NCBI GenBank assembly: GCA_003250975.1
Contig: QKIY01000028.1
Location: forward strand, 259,248 to 323,247
DNA length: 64,000 bases
Reading direction: 5' to 3'
Source of the DNA: Gammaproteobacteria bacterium
GTDB taxonomy: Bacteria; Pseudomonadota; Gammaproteobacteria; Eutrophobiales; Eutrophobiaceae
Shown: positions 17,487 through 24,695 of the stretch, in pieces
Layout: each line of letters begins with the position of its first letter
Numbering within the stretch: the stretch's first letter is position 1
Position numbers and translations under genes: made by a program
Notes under the pieces: generated by a model
What the model was told of the DNA's origin: nothing
Seen by the model: the letters and a program-made list of their open reading frames with translations, nothing else
The model's database searches: none

Positions 17487-18427
17487 GACGTGCCTCCTTT
17501 TTTACTCTGCCTGCCCGAAACCAGTAGTGTGAAGGTTTCCTCGAGTGTATCGGTGGCAGGCTGTAACTGGTACAGGCCCCAGTTGGCATCTACTGCCTGG
17601 TTCACCAGGCGATCGAGAGGTTTCCCGTCTTCGGCCAGATCAATTAAAAAGCAGTTATCTGTCAGGCGTTCCACATTGTCGATACCGTCTATCCCGGTCA
17701 ATTCCGCCATGTCCGGCGGTTGCCTGAAGGCCGCCTTGATAGTTGTCCGGGCCTCACCCAGGTTTTCAATCTCCTTGTCCAGTACCAGTTCACCCTGATC
17801 AATGATCAGGACTCGATCGCAAACTGATTGCACTTCAGGCAGGATATGAGTCGACAGGATCACGCCGTGATCTTTACCAAGTTCACGGATCAGTTTGCGA
17901 ATTTCACGGATCTGTATCGGGTCCAGGCCAATAGTCGGTTCATCCAGCACGATGACATCCGGAGAGTGAATGATAGCCTGTGCTATACCAGTCCGTTGCT
18001 GATAACCCTTGGAAAGGTTTCTTAACAGGCGGTGACCAACAGCAGTCAGGCCACAGCGTTGTTTGCTATATTCGACGGCGCTCTTTGCCGGGCGGTATTG
18101 CAGGCCTCGCAACCTGGCCGTGTAAGTCAGGTATTCATCTACCGTCAGGTCATGGTAAAGCGGAGGTTGCTCTGGCAGAAAGCCAAGATGCGCCTTGGCC
18201 GCCTTGGCATCATTAATAATGTCATGCCCTGCGACATTGACGCGGCCTGCGCTGGCGGTCAGTACACCACAGATAATTTGCATGGTAGTGGATTTGCCTG
18301 CCCCGTTGGGACCAAGGAAACCCAGAACCTCACCGCGGCTCAAATTGAAACTGACGTTATTGACGGCGCAGTAATCACCGTAATAGCGGTATATCCTCTC
18401 AACCGAGATTAATATTTCCTTCTCCAT
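17483..18427 (-). CDS. ABC transporter ATP-binding protein (GldA-like)
   Basis: This 314-residue ATPase energises the adjacent ABC-2 permease. It shows Walker A GPNGAGKSTT, the Q-loop FLPEQPPLYHDLTV, the signature LSKGYQQRTGIAQAI, Walker B VIVLDEPTIGLD and the switch histidine STHI. A C-terminal extension of about 90 residues after the nucleotide-binding domain is common in GldA/NatA-type ATPases. I chose the ATG at 18425-18427 (MEKEIL); the frame stays open further upstream, but that stretch runs antisense into the hyuA-like gene. It is the first gene of the four-gene module ATPase, permease, GldG-like, DUF4340. Confidence 0.92.
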   Translation of the reverse strand: MEKEILISVERIYRYYGDYCAVNNVSFNLSRGEVLGFLGPNGAGKSTTMQIICGVLTASAGRVNVAGHDIINDAKAAKAHLGFLPEQPPLYHDLTVDEYLTYTARLRGLQYRPAKSAVEYSKQRCGLTAVGHRLLRNLSKGYQQRTGIAQAIIHSPDVIVLDEPTIGLDPIQIREIRKLIRELGKDHGVILSTHILPEVQSVCDRVLIIDQGELVLDKEIENLGEARTTIKAAFRQPPDMAELTGIDGIDNVERLTDNCFLIDLAEDGKPLDRLVNQAVDANWGLYQLQPATDTLEETFTLLVSGRQSKKGGTS

Positions 18428-18485
18428 CGCGGAGCTATTATTCTGATTAACCGAAGACTTGCAAGGAAAGAATCTCCGTAATGTT

Positions 18486-20447
18486 ATGTTGTTAGGTATT
18501 GATACAGGAGGCACGTTCACCGATTTTGTTTGGTACGACGGACATACCATTCGCGTACATAAGGTCCTCTCGACTCCGGACGCGCCTGAACGGGCAATTA
18601 TGCAAGGCATCCGAGAAATGCAGATCAGCCTGTCGGTGTTGCGGCGCGTAGTGCACGGCTCTACTGTGGCTACCAATGCGGTACTGGAAGGCAAGGGTGC
18701 CCGTACGGTTTACATCACCAACCATGGTTTGGGTGATGTCCTGACCATTGGCCGACAAAACCGCCCAGAGCTGTATGAATTAAAGCTGCATTGTCCCCCA
18801 CCCCCGGTGCCGCCGGACCACTGCCTGGAGACCGGGGGCAGGCTCGCGGCAGACGGAGCGGTTATTGAATCACTGACAGAAGCCGACTTGGCCGAACTGG
18901 TAGATAAGGTAAAACAGATCAATCCCGAGGCCGCAGCGATCAACCTGCTGTTTTCCTGGCTGGACGACCGCTTCGAGCGGGCCATCGCCGGGGCCCTGCC
19001 GGAAAATATCTTTGTCTCGCGCTCCTCGGCGGTCCTGCCGGAGCAACGGGAATACGAACGAGGCATTACCACCTGGCTGAATGCCTATGTTGGCCCGTTG
19101 ATACAAGGTTACCTGCAACGTCTGGGCGAACACCTTCAGCCAGCCCGGCTGGCCGTGATGCGCAGTTCGGGGCAGACTTGTAATGCGGCGCAGGCCGGCC
19201 AGGAAGCCGTGCATCTGTTGCTCTCCGGTCCGGCCGGCGGTATGAGTGCGGCGCGGTTCATCGGTGAGTCCTGTGATCGACCACGCTTGTTGACCTTTGA
19301 TATGGGTGGTACCTCCACCGATGTTGCATTGGTCGATGGTGAGATTGCCCTGACCAGCCGGGGGCGCATCGGCCACTTCCCGGTCGGAGTGCCGATGGTG
19401 GACATGCACACCATAGGGGCCGGCGGTGGTTCCATCGCCATGGTAGACCCCGGCGGTGCCCTACAGGTTGGCCCTGAGTCTGCCGGGGCTGATCCAGGGC
19501 CGGTCTGTTACGGCAGGGGGGGTAAGCTGCCGACGGTGACGGATGCAAACCTGGTGTTGGGACGGATACCGCGCAGTGCCCGACTCGCGGGCAGCATGCC
19601 TCTAGACTATAAGGCGGCGCATGCGGCATTGGAAATACTGGCAGACCAACTGGGTGTCGGGGGTGCCGAAGAGGCGGCCAATGGGGTCATCCGGATTGCG
19701 GATGAACACATGGTACAGGCCCTGCGGCTGATCTCGGTGCAACGCGGGACCGACCCGCGCGAGTTCACCCTTCTGGCCTTCGGTGGTGCCGGTGGTCTGC
19801 ACTTGTGTGCCCTAGCCGAGGCCTTAGGAATCAGCCGGGCACTGGCACCGATCCATGCCGGGGTATTGTCGGCGCTGGGGATGTTGACGGCACCGGCCGG
19901 AAAGCAATTGTCAAAGACCCTGGGCGTCTTATTAAGTGAATGCCCACTATCAGTAATAGAGTCTGAATTCAATGCCTTATTGGCAACAGGCATGGCGGAA
20001 CTGAATGCTGAGGGCTTGGCCACGGACGACCTGAAGGAGGACCACAGCGTGGACCTTTGTTATCGGGGCCAGTCATTTACCCTCACCCTCCCCTGGCACG
20101 GGGCAGCTGCCACCGGTGAGGCATTCCACGAGGCGCACAAGGAGCGTTACGGTCATCGCCTGGATTCCCCGGTGGAACTTGTCAATATCAGGCTGGGTCT
20201 CTCTGTGCTTACTCCCTCACTGCGACTGGGAGACCAGTCTACGCGAGCTGGAAGCGAAAGCCCCCTGCTCGGGCAGGTGCATGGCATCCAGGACAAGGTA
20301 CCGATCTTTGAACGCCCGCAACTTGTGGTTGGCCAGCGGCGGGACGGACCTTTAATAGTGACGGATGAGCATGCCACGGTCTATATCGCGCCCGGCTGGC
20401 AGTGCCACAGGGATGGCAAGGGTAACCTCTTGCTGGAAAATACCTGA
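18486..20447 (+). CDS. HyuA-type hydantoinase/oxoprolinase family protein
   Basis: This 653-residue protein of the hydantoinase A / 5-oxoprolinase / acetone carboxylase beta family has an ASKHA fold and acts on cyclic amides or related compounds with ATP. The N-terminal domain starts with GIDTGGTFTDFVWYD. The central domain has LTFDMGGTSTDVALV, GAGGGSIAMVDPGG and GADPGPVCYGRGG. The later part carries LLAFGGAGGLHLCALAEALG. ATG 18486 is preferred because it begins the ASKHA motif; TTG 18459 is an alternative. The usual HyuB partner is absent: the next gene is a desaturase. The substrate cannot be predicted. It is transcribed away from the Gld-like ABC module. Confidence 0.87.
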   Translation: MLLGIDTGGTFTDFVWYDGHTIRVHKVLSTPDAPERAIMQGIREMQISLSVLRRVVHGSTVATNAVLEGKGARTVYITNHGLGDVLTIGRQNRPELYELKLHCPPPPVPPDHCLETGGRLAADGAVIESLTEADLAELVDKVKQINPEAAAINLLFSWLDDRFERAIAGALPENIFVSRSSAVLPEQREYERGITTWLNAYVGPLIQGYLQRLGEHLQPARLAVMRSSGQTCNAAQAGQEAVHLLLSGPAGGMSAARFIGESCDRPRLLTFDMGGTSTDVALVDGEIALTSRGRIGHFPVGVPMVDMHTIGAGGGSIAMVDPGGALQVGPESAGADPGPVCYGRGGKLPTVTDANLVLGRIPRSARLAGSMPLDYKAAHAALEILADQLGVGGAEEAANGVIRIADEHMVQALRLISVQRGTDPREFTLLAFGGAGGLHLCALAEALGISRALAPIHAGVLSALGMLTAPAGKQLSKTLGVLLSECPLSVIESEFNALLATGMAELNAEGLATDDLKEDHSVDLCYRGQSFTLTLPWHGAAATGEAFHEAHKERYGHRLDSPVELVNIRLGLSVLTPSLRLGDQSTRAGSESPLLGQVHGIQDKVPIFERPQLVVGQRRDGPLIVTDEHATVYIAPGWQCHRDGKGNLLLENT

Positions 20448-20528
20448 ACCACAAGAAAGGTTGGATTTTTTGGCCCTTGCCGGGTTAGCATAATAAAACT
20501 CCAAGATGCAATTATGAGGTAATCAACC

Positions 20529-21713
20529 TTGTCCATATTCCCCGTTTTCGATCTGCCCTGGTGGGGCATTGTTCTGGTGACACTGGGGCTGACCCATATC
20601 ACGATAGCCTCCGTTACCATTTACCTGCATCGCCATCAGGCGCACCGTGCACTGGATCTTCACCCGCTGCTGGCGCATTTTTTCCGTTTCTGGCTCTGGC
20701 TGACCACGGGTATGAACACCCGTGCCTGGGTGGCCGTGCACCGCAAACATCACGCCTTTGTCGAGAGCGTCGATGACCCCCACAGCCCGCAGCAGGTAGG
20801 AATATGCAAGGTCCTGTTCGAAGGCACAGAACTCTACAAGGCTGAAGCGGCGAGAGAAGAAACACTCGAAGGGTTTGGTCACCAGACACCGGACGACTGG
20901 ATCGAACACCATCTTTACGGGCGCTTTCAGAACACAGGTGTCGCCCTAATGTTCCTGCTGGACCTGGCCCTGTTTGGACTTATTGGCATAACCGTGTGGG
21001 CCGTGCAAATGATCTGGATCCCGTTTTTTGCTGCCGGTGTCATTAATGGTGTCGGGCACTGGGGAGGCTACAGGAATTTCGAACCGCATGATGCCTCTAC
21101 CAATATCGTGCCCTGGGGCATCCTTATAGGCGGCGAGGAACTGCATAATAACCACCATGCCTTCGCCAGTTCGGCCAGGTTTTCCTGCAAGTGGTGGGAA
21201 TTTGATATCGGCTGGCTCTATATTCGCCTCATGTCCGCGCTCAAGCTGGCGCAGATCAGGCGGCTGGCGCCTCGTCTGAAACTGAATCTGTCCAAGCCGG
21301 AGGTAGACATCGATACGGTCAAGGCGCTGGTTGCAAACCGCCTGCATATCATGTCGCGCTATACCCGGCGCGTTATCCGGAAGGTCTATGTGGAAGAAAA
21401 GGCCAAGGCGGACGAGGCCGGCCGGCGCCTGCTGCGCCAAGGCCGGAAGCTCCTGTCACGGTCTGAATCCAGGTTGGACCTAACGGCGCGGCAGCGGCTG
21501 AACACCCTGTTGCAGGAAAATGCCAGTATGCGAGTTGTCTATGAGTTCAGCCAGCGCCTGCAATCGCTCTGGAATGAAAAGGCTCTGAGCTATGAGGCCC
21601 TGCTGCAAGCCCTGAAGGAATGGTGTGAACAGGCCGAGGCCAGTGGCATCGAGGCCCTGCGCGAGTTTGCGCGGGAAGTGAGGATGTACACTACCCTGCC
21701 TGCCGTCGCCTGA
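20529..21713 (+). CDS. Fatty acid desaturase (DesA-like, delta-9 type)
   Basis: This is a membrane di-iron desaturase that inserts a cis double bond into acyl chains using O2. The three histidine boxes are HRHQAH, HRKHH and HNNHH, with an extra His in the segment NGVGHWGGYRNF, as in stearoyl-CoA-type delta-9 desaturases. Hydrophobic segments lie at about residues 8-30, 45-65 and 140-185. After about residue 245 there is a charged, helical C-terminal extension of some 140 residues, found in the Pseudomonas DesA group. The start is a TTG at 20529; no ATG lies nearby in frame. No DesB-type reductase is adjacent. Confidence 0.88.
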   Translation: MSIFPVFDLPWWGIVLVTLGLTHITIASVTIYLHRHQAHRALDLHPLLAHFFRFWLWLTTGMNTRAWVAVHRKHHAFVESVDDPHSPQQVGICKVLFEGTELYKAEAAREETLEGFGHQTPDDWIEHHLYGRFQNTGVALMFLLDLALFGLIGITVWAVQMIWIPFFAAGVINGVGHWGGYRNFEPHDASTNIVPWGILIGGEELHNNHHAFASSARFSCKWWEFDIGWLYIRLMSALKLAQIRRLAPRLKLNLSKPEVDIDTVKALVANRLHIMSRYTRRVIRKVYVEEKAKADEAGRRLLRQGRKLLSRSESRLDLTARQRLNTLLQENASMRVVYEFSQRLQSLWNEKALSYEALLQALKEWCEQAEASGIEALREFAREVRMYTTLPAVA

Positions 21714-21728
21714 GGAATTCAATAAGCC

Positions 21729-21753
21729 AAAAAAAACCCGCTTTCGCGGGTTT
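21729..21753 (-). terminator. Terminator of rpmB-rpmG
   Basis: The 8-bp stem AAACCCGC/GCGGGTTT (21734-21741 with 21746-21753) has a four-base loop. Read on the minus strand it is followed by a run of T (from A21729-21736), immediately after rpmG. On the plus strand the region after it is only moderately T-rich, so it may also slow transcription leaving the desaturase gene. Confidence 0.8.
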
Positions 21754-21755
21754 CC

Positions 21756-21911
21756 TTATTTAATCTTGGCTTCCTTGTAGATTACATGCTTGCGGACTAC
21801 GGGATCGTATTTCTTGATCTCCATTTTGTCCGGCATATTGCGCTTGTTCTTGGTGGTCGTGTAATAGTGTCCCGTGCCCGCTGAAGAAACCAGTTTGATC
21901 TTGTCACGCAT
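21756..21911 (-). CDS. rpmG: 50S ribosomal protein L33
   Basis: L33 is a small protein of the large ribosomal subunit. The 51-residue product begins [20 protein letters not shown] and ends in VIYKEAKIK, the standard L33 pattern with the KNKR and KKYDP segments. It lacks the paired CxxC motifs, so it is the zinc-free form. It lies 14 bases after rpmB and is followed by a strong terminator. It is a short gene that is easily missed. Confidence 0.97.
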   Translation of the reverse strand: MRDKIKLVSSAGTGHYYTTTKNKRNMPDKMEIKKYDPVVRKHVIYKEAKIK

Positions 21912-21925
21912 GTCCTGATTCCTCC

Positions 21926-22162
21926 TTAGACCTGTGTGCCGGCAGCGCGCAGCCTGGCAACGACAGTTTCGATGCCCTGCTTGTCAATAATTCGCAGGCC
22001 CTGGTTGCTTACCCGCAATTTCACCCAGCGCTTTTCGCTTTCCACCCAGAAACGACGCACATGTAGATTAGGCAGGAAGCGGCGGCGCGTCTTGTTATTG
22101 GCGTGGGAAACATTGTTTCCCATCATCGGCCGTTTTCCTGTGACCTGGCAGACTCGAGACAT
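21926..22162 (-). CDS. rpmB: 50S ribosomal protein L28
   Basis: L28 is a protein of the large ribosomal subunit. The 78-residue product begins [21 protein letters not shown], the typical gammaproteobacterial L28 start, and contains [15 protein letters not shown]. The single Cys5 shows it is a form without a zinc ribbon. I chose the ATG at 22160-22162; longer in-frame starts run into the promoter/terminator region. It is co-transcribed with rpmG. Confidence 0.97.
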   Translation of the reverse strand: MSRVCQVTGKRPMMGNNVSHANNKTRRRFLPNLHVRRFWVESEKRWVKLRVSNQGLRIIDKQGIETVVARLRAAGTQV

Positions 22163-22190
22163 AATTTTTTCTGAATTCAGTGGTTGTTTT

Positions 22191-22228
22191 TCAAAAAAGA
22201 GGGCGGATTTTACCCGCATTACCGCCCT
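22191..22228 (-). terminator. Terminator-like hairpin between radC and rpmB
   Basis: On the minus strand AGGGCGG (22222-22228) pairs with CCGCCCT (22200-22206) across a 15-base loop, followed by TCTTTTTTG. It lies shortly after the radC stop codon and would stop radC transcription. A competing smaller hairpin (GCGG/CCGC) lies within it. The element physically overlaps a predicted rpmB promoter. Confidence 0.65.
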
Positions 22229-22235
22229 GATCCAA
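22207..22235 (-). promoter_or_regulatory. Predicted rpmB-rpmG promoter
   Basis: On the minus strand TTGGAT (22230-22235) and TAAAAT (22207-22212) are separated by exactly 17 bp, four and five matches to the -35 and -10 consensus. Transcription would start near 22200, about 38 bases before the rpmB ATG. The start therefore comes after the first half of the radC terminator stem and leaves that hairpin unformed in the rpmB transcript. Confidence 0.5.
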
Positions 22236-22245
22236 GTGTTTTTGC

Positions 22246-22920
22246 CTAAATCAGGCCCCGCTCGGCAAACGAGGTGGCTTCGTTGTTACCGACAATAAAA
22301 TGATCCAGGACCCGGACATCAACCAGTTCAAGGGCAGCCTTGAGGCGCGTCGTCAGGAGAATGTCCGCCTGGCTTGGTTCCGCGATGCCGGATGGATGAT
22401 TATGAACGAAGATAACTGCCGCTGCATTATGCCCCAGCGCCCGTTTGACGACTTCACGCGGATAGACGCTGGCGCCATTGATCGTACCGTTGAACATCTT
22501 GTCGAAGCTTATGATGTGATGGCGGTTATTCAGGAACAGGCAGGCAAATACTTCATGCTGGTAGGCCCGCAGCTGATGCAGCAGGTAATCACGCGTAGCA
22601 TTTGGGTTAGACAAGACGTCCATTTGCTCCAGGTCGGCGGCAATATAGCGTTTGCCGAGTTCAATTGCGGCACGTAACTGGACATACTTTGCAATCCCCA
22701 ACCCATTGATGCTGCAAATGGTCCTGGCGTCCGCCTCCAGCAGCTTACGCAGGCCGCCAAGGGCAGACAACAAGTCACGTCCCAGATCAACAGCTGTCTT
22801 GCCGCGGCTGCCGGTACGCAGGAAGATGGCAAGTAATTCGGCATCAGAGAGATGCTCGGGACCCTGCTGGAGCAGTTTTTCGCGAGGACGTTCCGCCTCT
22901 GGCCATTCTTTAATTGGCAT
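22246..22920 (-). CDS. radC: RadC family JAB-domain protein
   Basis: RadC/YicR is a 224-residue protein with an N-terminal helix-hairpin-helix-like region ([24 protein letters not shown]) and a C-terminal JAB/MPN-like metalloprotease-type domain ([14 protein letters not shown], near residues 172-185). The old link to DNA repair in E. coli has been withdrawn, and the biochemical role remains unclear. The gene lies upstream of rpmB on the same strand, its conserved position in Gammaproteobacteria, and is divergent from coaBC. A terminator-like hairpin separates it from rpmB. Confidence 0.95.
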   Translation of the reverse strand: MPIKEWPEAERPREKLLQQGPEHLSDAELLAIFLRTGSRGKTAVDLGRDLLSALGGLRKLLEADARTICSINGLGIAKYVQLRAAIELGKRYIAADLEQMDVLSNPNATRDYLLHQLRAYQHEVFACLFLNNRHHIISFDKMFNGTINGASVYPREVVKRALGHNAAAVIFVHNHPSGIAEPSQADILLTTRLKAALELVDVRVLDHFIVGNNEATSFAERGLI

Positions 22921-22984
22921 TGCTTGACCTCCATGTCTTAAACGGTTATTGACTTGTTAGTATACTCAATTCGTAATGACACTC

Positions 22985-23012
22985 TTGTTTGTTAAAGACC
23001 TGCTAATACTAT
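22985..23012 (+). promoter_or_regulatory. Possible coaBC promoter
   Basis: TTGTTT (22985-22990) and TACTAT (23007-23012) are separated by 16 bp and lie 15 bases before the coaBC start codon. Each box matches four of six consensus bases, so this is only a candidate. It would leave a very short leader. Other overlapping combinations in this AT-rich 107-base intergenic region cannot be excluded. Confidence 0.3.
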
Positions 23013-23027
23013 TTAAGATAAAATCAT

Positions 23028-24245
23028 ATGATGAATACACTTCAGGGCAAGCGGATTTTACTGGGTATCAGTGGCGGGATTGCGGCCTACAAGAGTGCTG
23101 ATCTGACACGACGATTGCGAGAACACGGTGCCAGCGTCAGGGTGGTCATGACCCGTTCCGCCTGCGAATTCATTACCCCCTTGACCATGCAGGCCCTGTC
23201 TGGCCAGCCGGTCCACGTGGAGTTGCTGGATTACAAGACGGAAGGCGCAATGGGCCATATTGACCTGGCCCGCTGGGCTGATGTGATCCTGGTGGCACCG
23301 GCCAGCGCCAATTTTATGGCGCGGCTAGCCCACGGCCAGGCGGATGATCTGTTGAGCACGCTTTGCCTGGCGTCCAGTGTCTCAATCACGCTGGCTCCAG
23401 CCATGAACCAGCAAATGTGGCAGAACCCTGCGACGCAGGCCAATGTCACCCTGTTACGGGACCGTGGCGTCACACTGTTAGGTCCGGCCACTGGCGGGCA
23501 GGCCTGCGGTGAAACCGGACCGGGACGGATGCTGGAGCCCTTGGAACTGGTCGATGCGCTTGCCAGAGGATTTATTTCCGATCGCCTGTCAGGGCTGAAA
23601 CTGGTGATAACGGCTGGACCGACTCGTGAGGCCATCGACCCCGTCAGATATATCTCCAATCGTAGTTCTGGGCGTATGGGCTATGCTGTTGCTCGGGCTG
23701 CAGCCGAAGCCGGGGGTAACGTGGTTCTGGTCTCGGGGCCGACACAATTGCATCAGCCGGAACGGATCCGCTGTCAGCCGGTTACTACTGCAGCGGAGAT
23801 GCATGACGCGGTCATGCGCGAGATCGAAGATGCAGAGATCTTTATCGCCGCTGCTGCCGTTGCCGATTACCGTTGCAGCCAGGCCGCCATCCAAAAGATA
23901 AAAAAAGACAATGATGAATTGACGCTACTCCTGGAAAAAAACCCTGATATCTTGGCCGCAGTAGCGGCTCGCAAACTGCCTCCCTTTACAGTAGGGTTCG
24001 CAGCCGAAACTGAAAACCTGCTTAATTACGCGCAGCAGAAGTTGTTCAACAAAAAGCTGGACATGATTGCAGCCAATCAGGTGGGGATGAACCAGGGGTT
24101 CGATACCGAGGACAATGAACTGCAGGTTATTTGGTCGGGTGGCAGTATCAAGCTGGAGCGGGCGCCCAAGGACAGGCTGGCCCGTCAGCTGATCCGCCTT
24201 ATTGCCGACCGCTATCATGAAAAAAATACAACTCAAACTCATTGA
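23028..24245 (+). CDS. coaBC: Bifunctional phosphopantothenoylcysteine decarboxylase / phosphopantothenate-cysteine ligase
   Basis: CoaBC performs two consecutive steps of CoA synthesis: CTP-dependent coupling of 4'-phosphopantothenate with cysteine, and FMN-dependent decarboxylation. The 405-residue protein has the flavoprotein CoaC domain first ([14 protein letters not shown], the catalytic histidine in [13 protein letters not shown], and PAMNQQMW). The CoaB domain starts near residue 188 ([27 protein letters not shown]). The order coaBC-dut-algC-argB matches Pseudomonas. Its 3' end overlaps dut by 29 bases. Confidence 0.97.
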   Translation: MMNTLQGKRILLGISGGIAAYKSADLTRRLREHGASVRVVMTRSACEFITPLTMQALSGQPVHVELLDYKTEGAMGHIDLARWADVILVAPASANFMARLAHGQADDLLSTLCLASSVSITLAPAMNQQMWQNPATQANVTLLRDRGVTLLGPATGGQACGETGPGRMLEPLELVDALARGFISDRLSGLKLVITAGPTREAIDPVRYISNRSSGRMGYAVARAAAEAGGNVVLVSGPTQLHQPERIRCQPVTTAAEMHDAVMREIEDAEIFIAAAAVADYRCSQAAIQKIKKDNDELTLLLEKNPDILAAVAARKLPPFTVGFAAETENLLNYAQQKLFNKKLDMIAANQVGMNQGFDTEDNELQVIWSGGSIKLERAPKDRLARQLIRLIADRYHEKNTTQTH

Positions 24246-24669
24246 TCAACGTCTAGGTCGGGACTTCCCCTTGCCCGAGTACTCCACGGCAGGTTCTGCA
24301 GGCATGGACATCCGTGCCTGTATCGATGACCCCTTGACACTCAGGCCTGGCGAAAACCAGCTTCTGCCAGCTGGGTTTGCGCTGCATCTGGATGACCCGG
24401 CAATGGCCGCGGTGTTATTGCCCCGCTCAGGCCTGGGTCACAAGCATGGCATTGTGCTGGGCAATCTCGTTGGCCTGATAGACTCTGATTATCAGGGCCA
24501 GGTTTATGTCTCCTGCTGGAACAGGGGCACGGAGAATTTTACGATCAACCCGGGCGATCGGGTCGCACAAATGGTAATTGTGCCGGTTATCCAGGCACAA
24601 TTTGAAATGGTGAATGAATTTACCGATACCGCCAGGGGCAGTGGTGGATTCGGGCATACCGGGATATAG
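24217..24669 (+). CDS. dut: Deoxyuridine 5'-triphosphate nucleotidohydrolase (dUTPase)
   Basis: Dut cleaves dUTP to dUMP and pyrophosphate, keeping uracil out of DNA and supplying dUMP for thymidylate synthesis. The 150-residue trimeric-type enzyme shows all five motifs: [38 protein letters not shown] and the C-terminal [11 protein letters not shown] chose ATG 24217 (MKKIQLKL), giving the usual family length; the longer frame starts deeper in coaBC. The overlap with coaBC implies co-translation. Confidence 0.97.
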   Translation: MKKIQLKLIDQRLGRDFPLPEYSTAGSAGMDIRACIDDPLTLRPGENQLLPAGFALHLDDPAMAAVLLPRSGLGHKHGIVLGNLVGLIDSDYQGQVYVSCWNRGTENFTINPGDRVAQMVIVPVIQAQFEMVNEFTDTARGSGGFGHTGI

Positions 24670-24695
24670 CGGTCGTGTAGACCGGAGGAGCGAAT

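Noticed and set aside
18870..19409. Long minus-strand ORF inside the hyuA-like gene, and many similar antisense ORFs (for example 10092-10904 in ggt)
   Set aside because: They are antisense shadows of well-supported genes with low-complexity, His/Arg/Pro-rich translations and no ribosome-binding sites.
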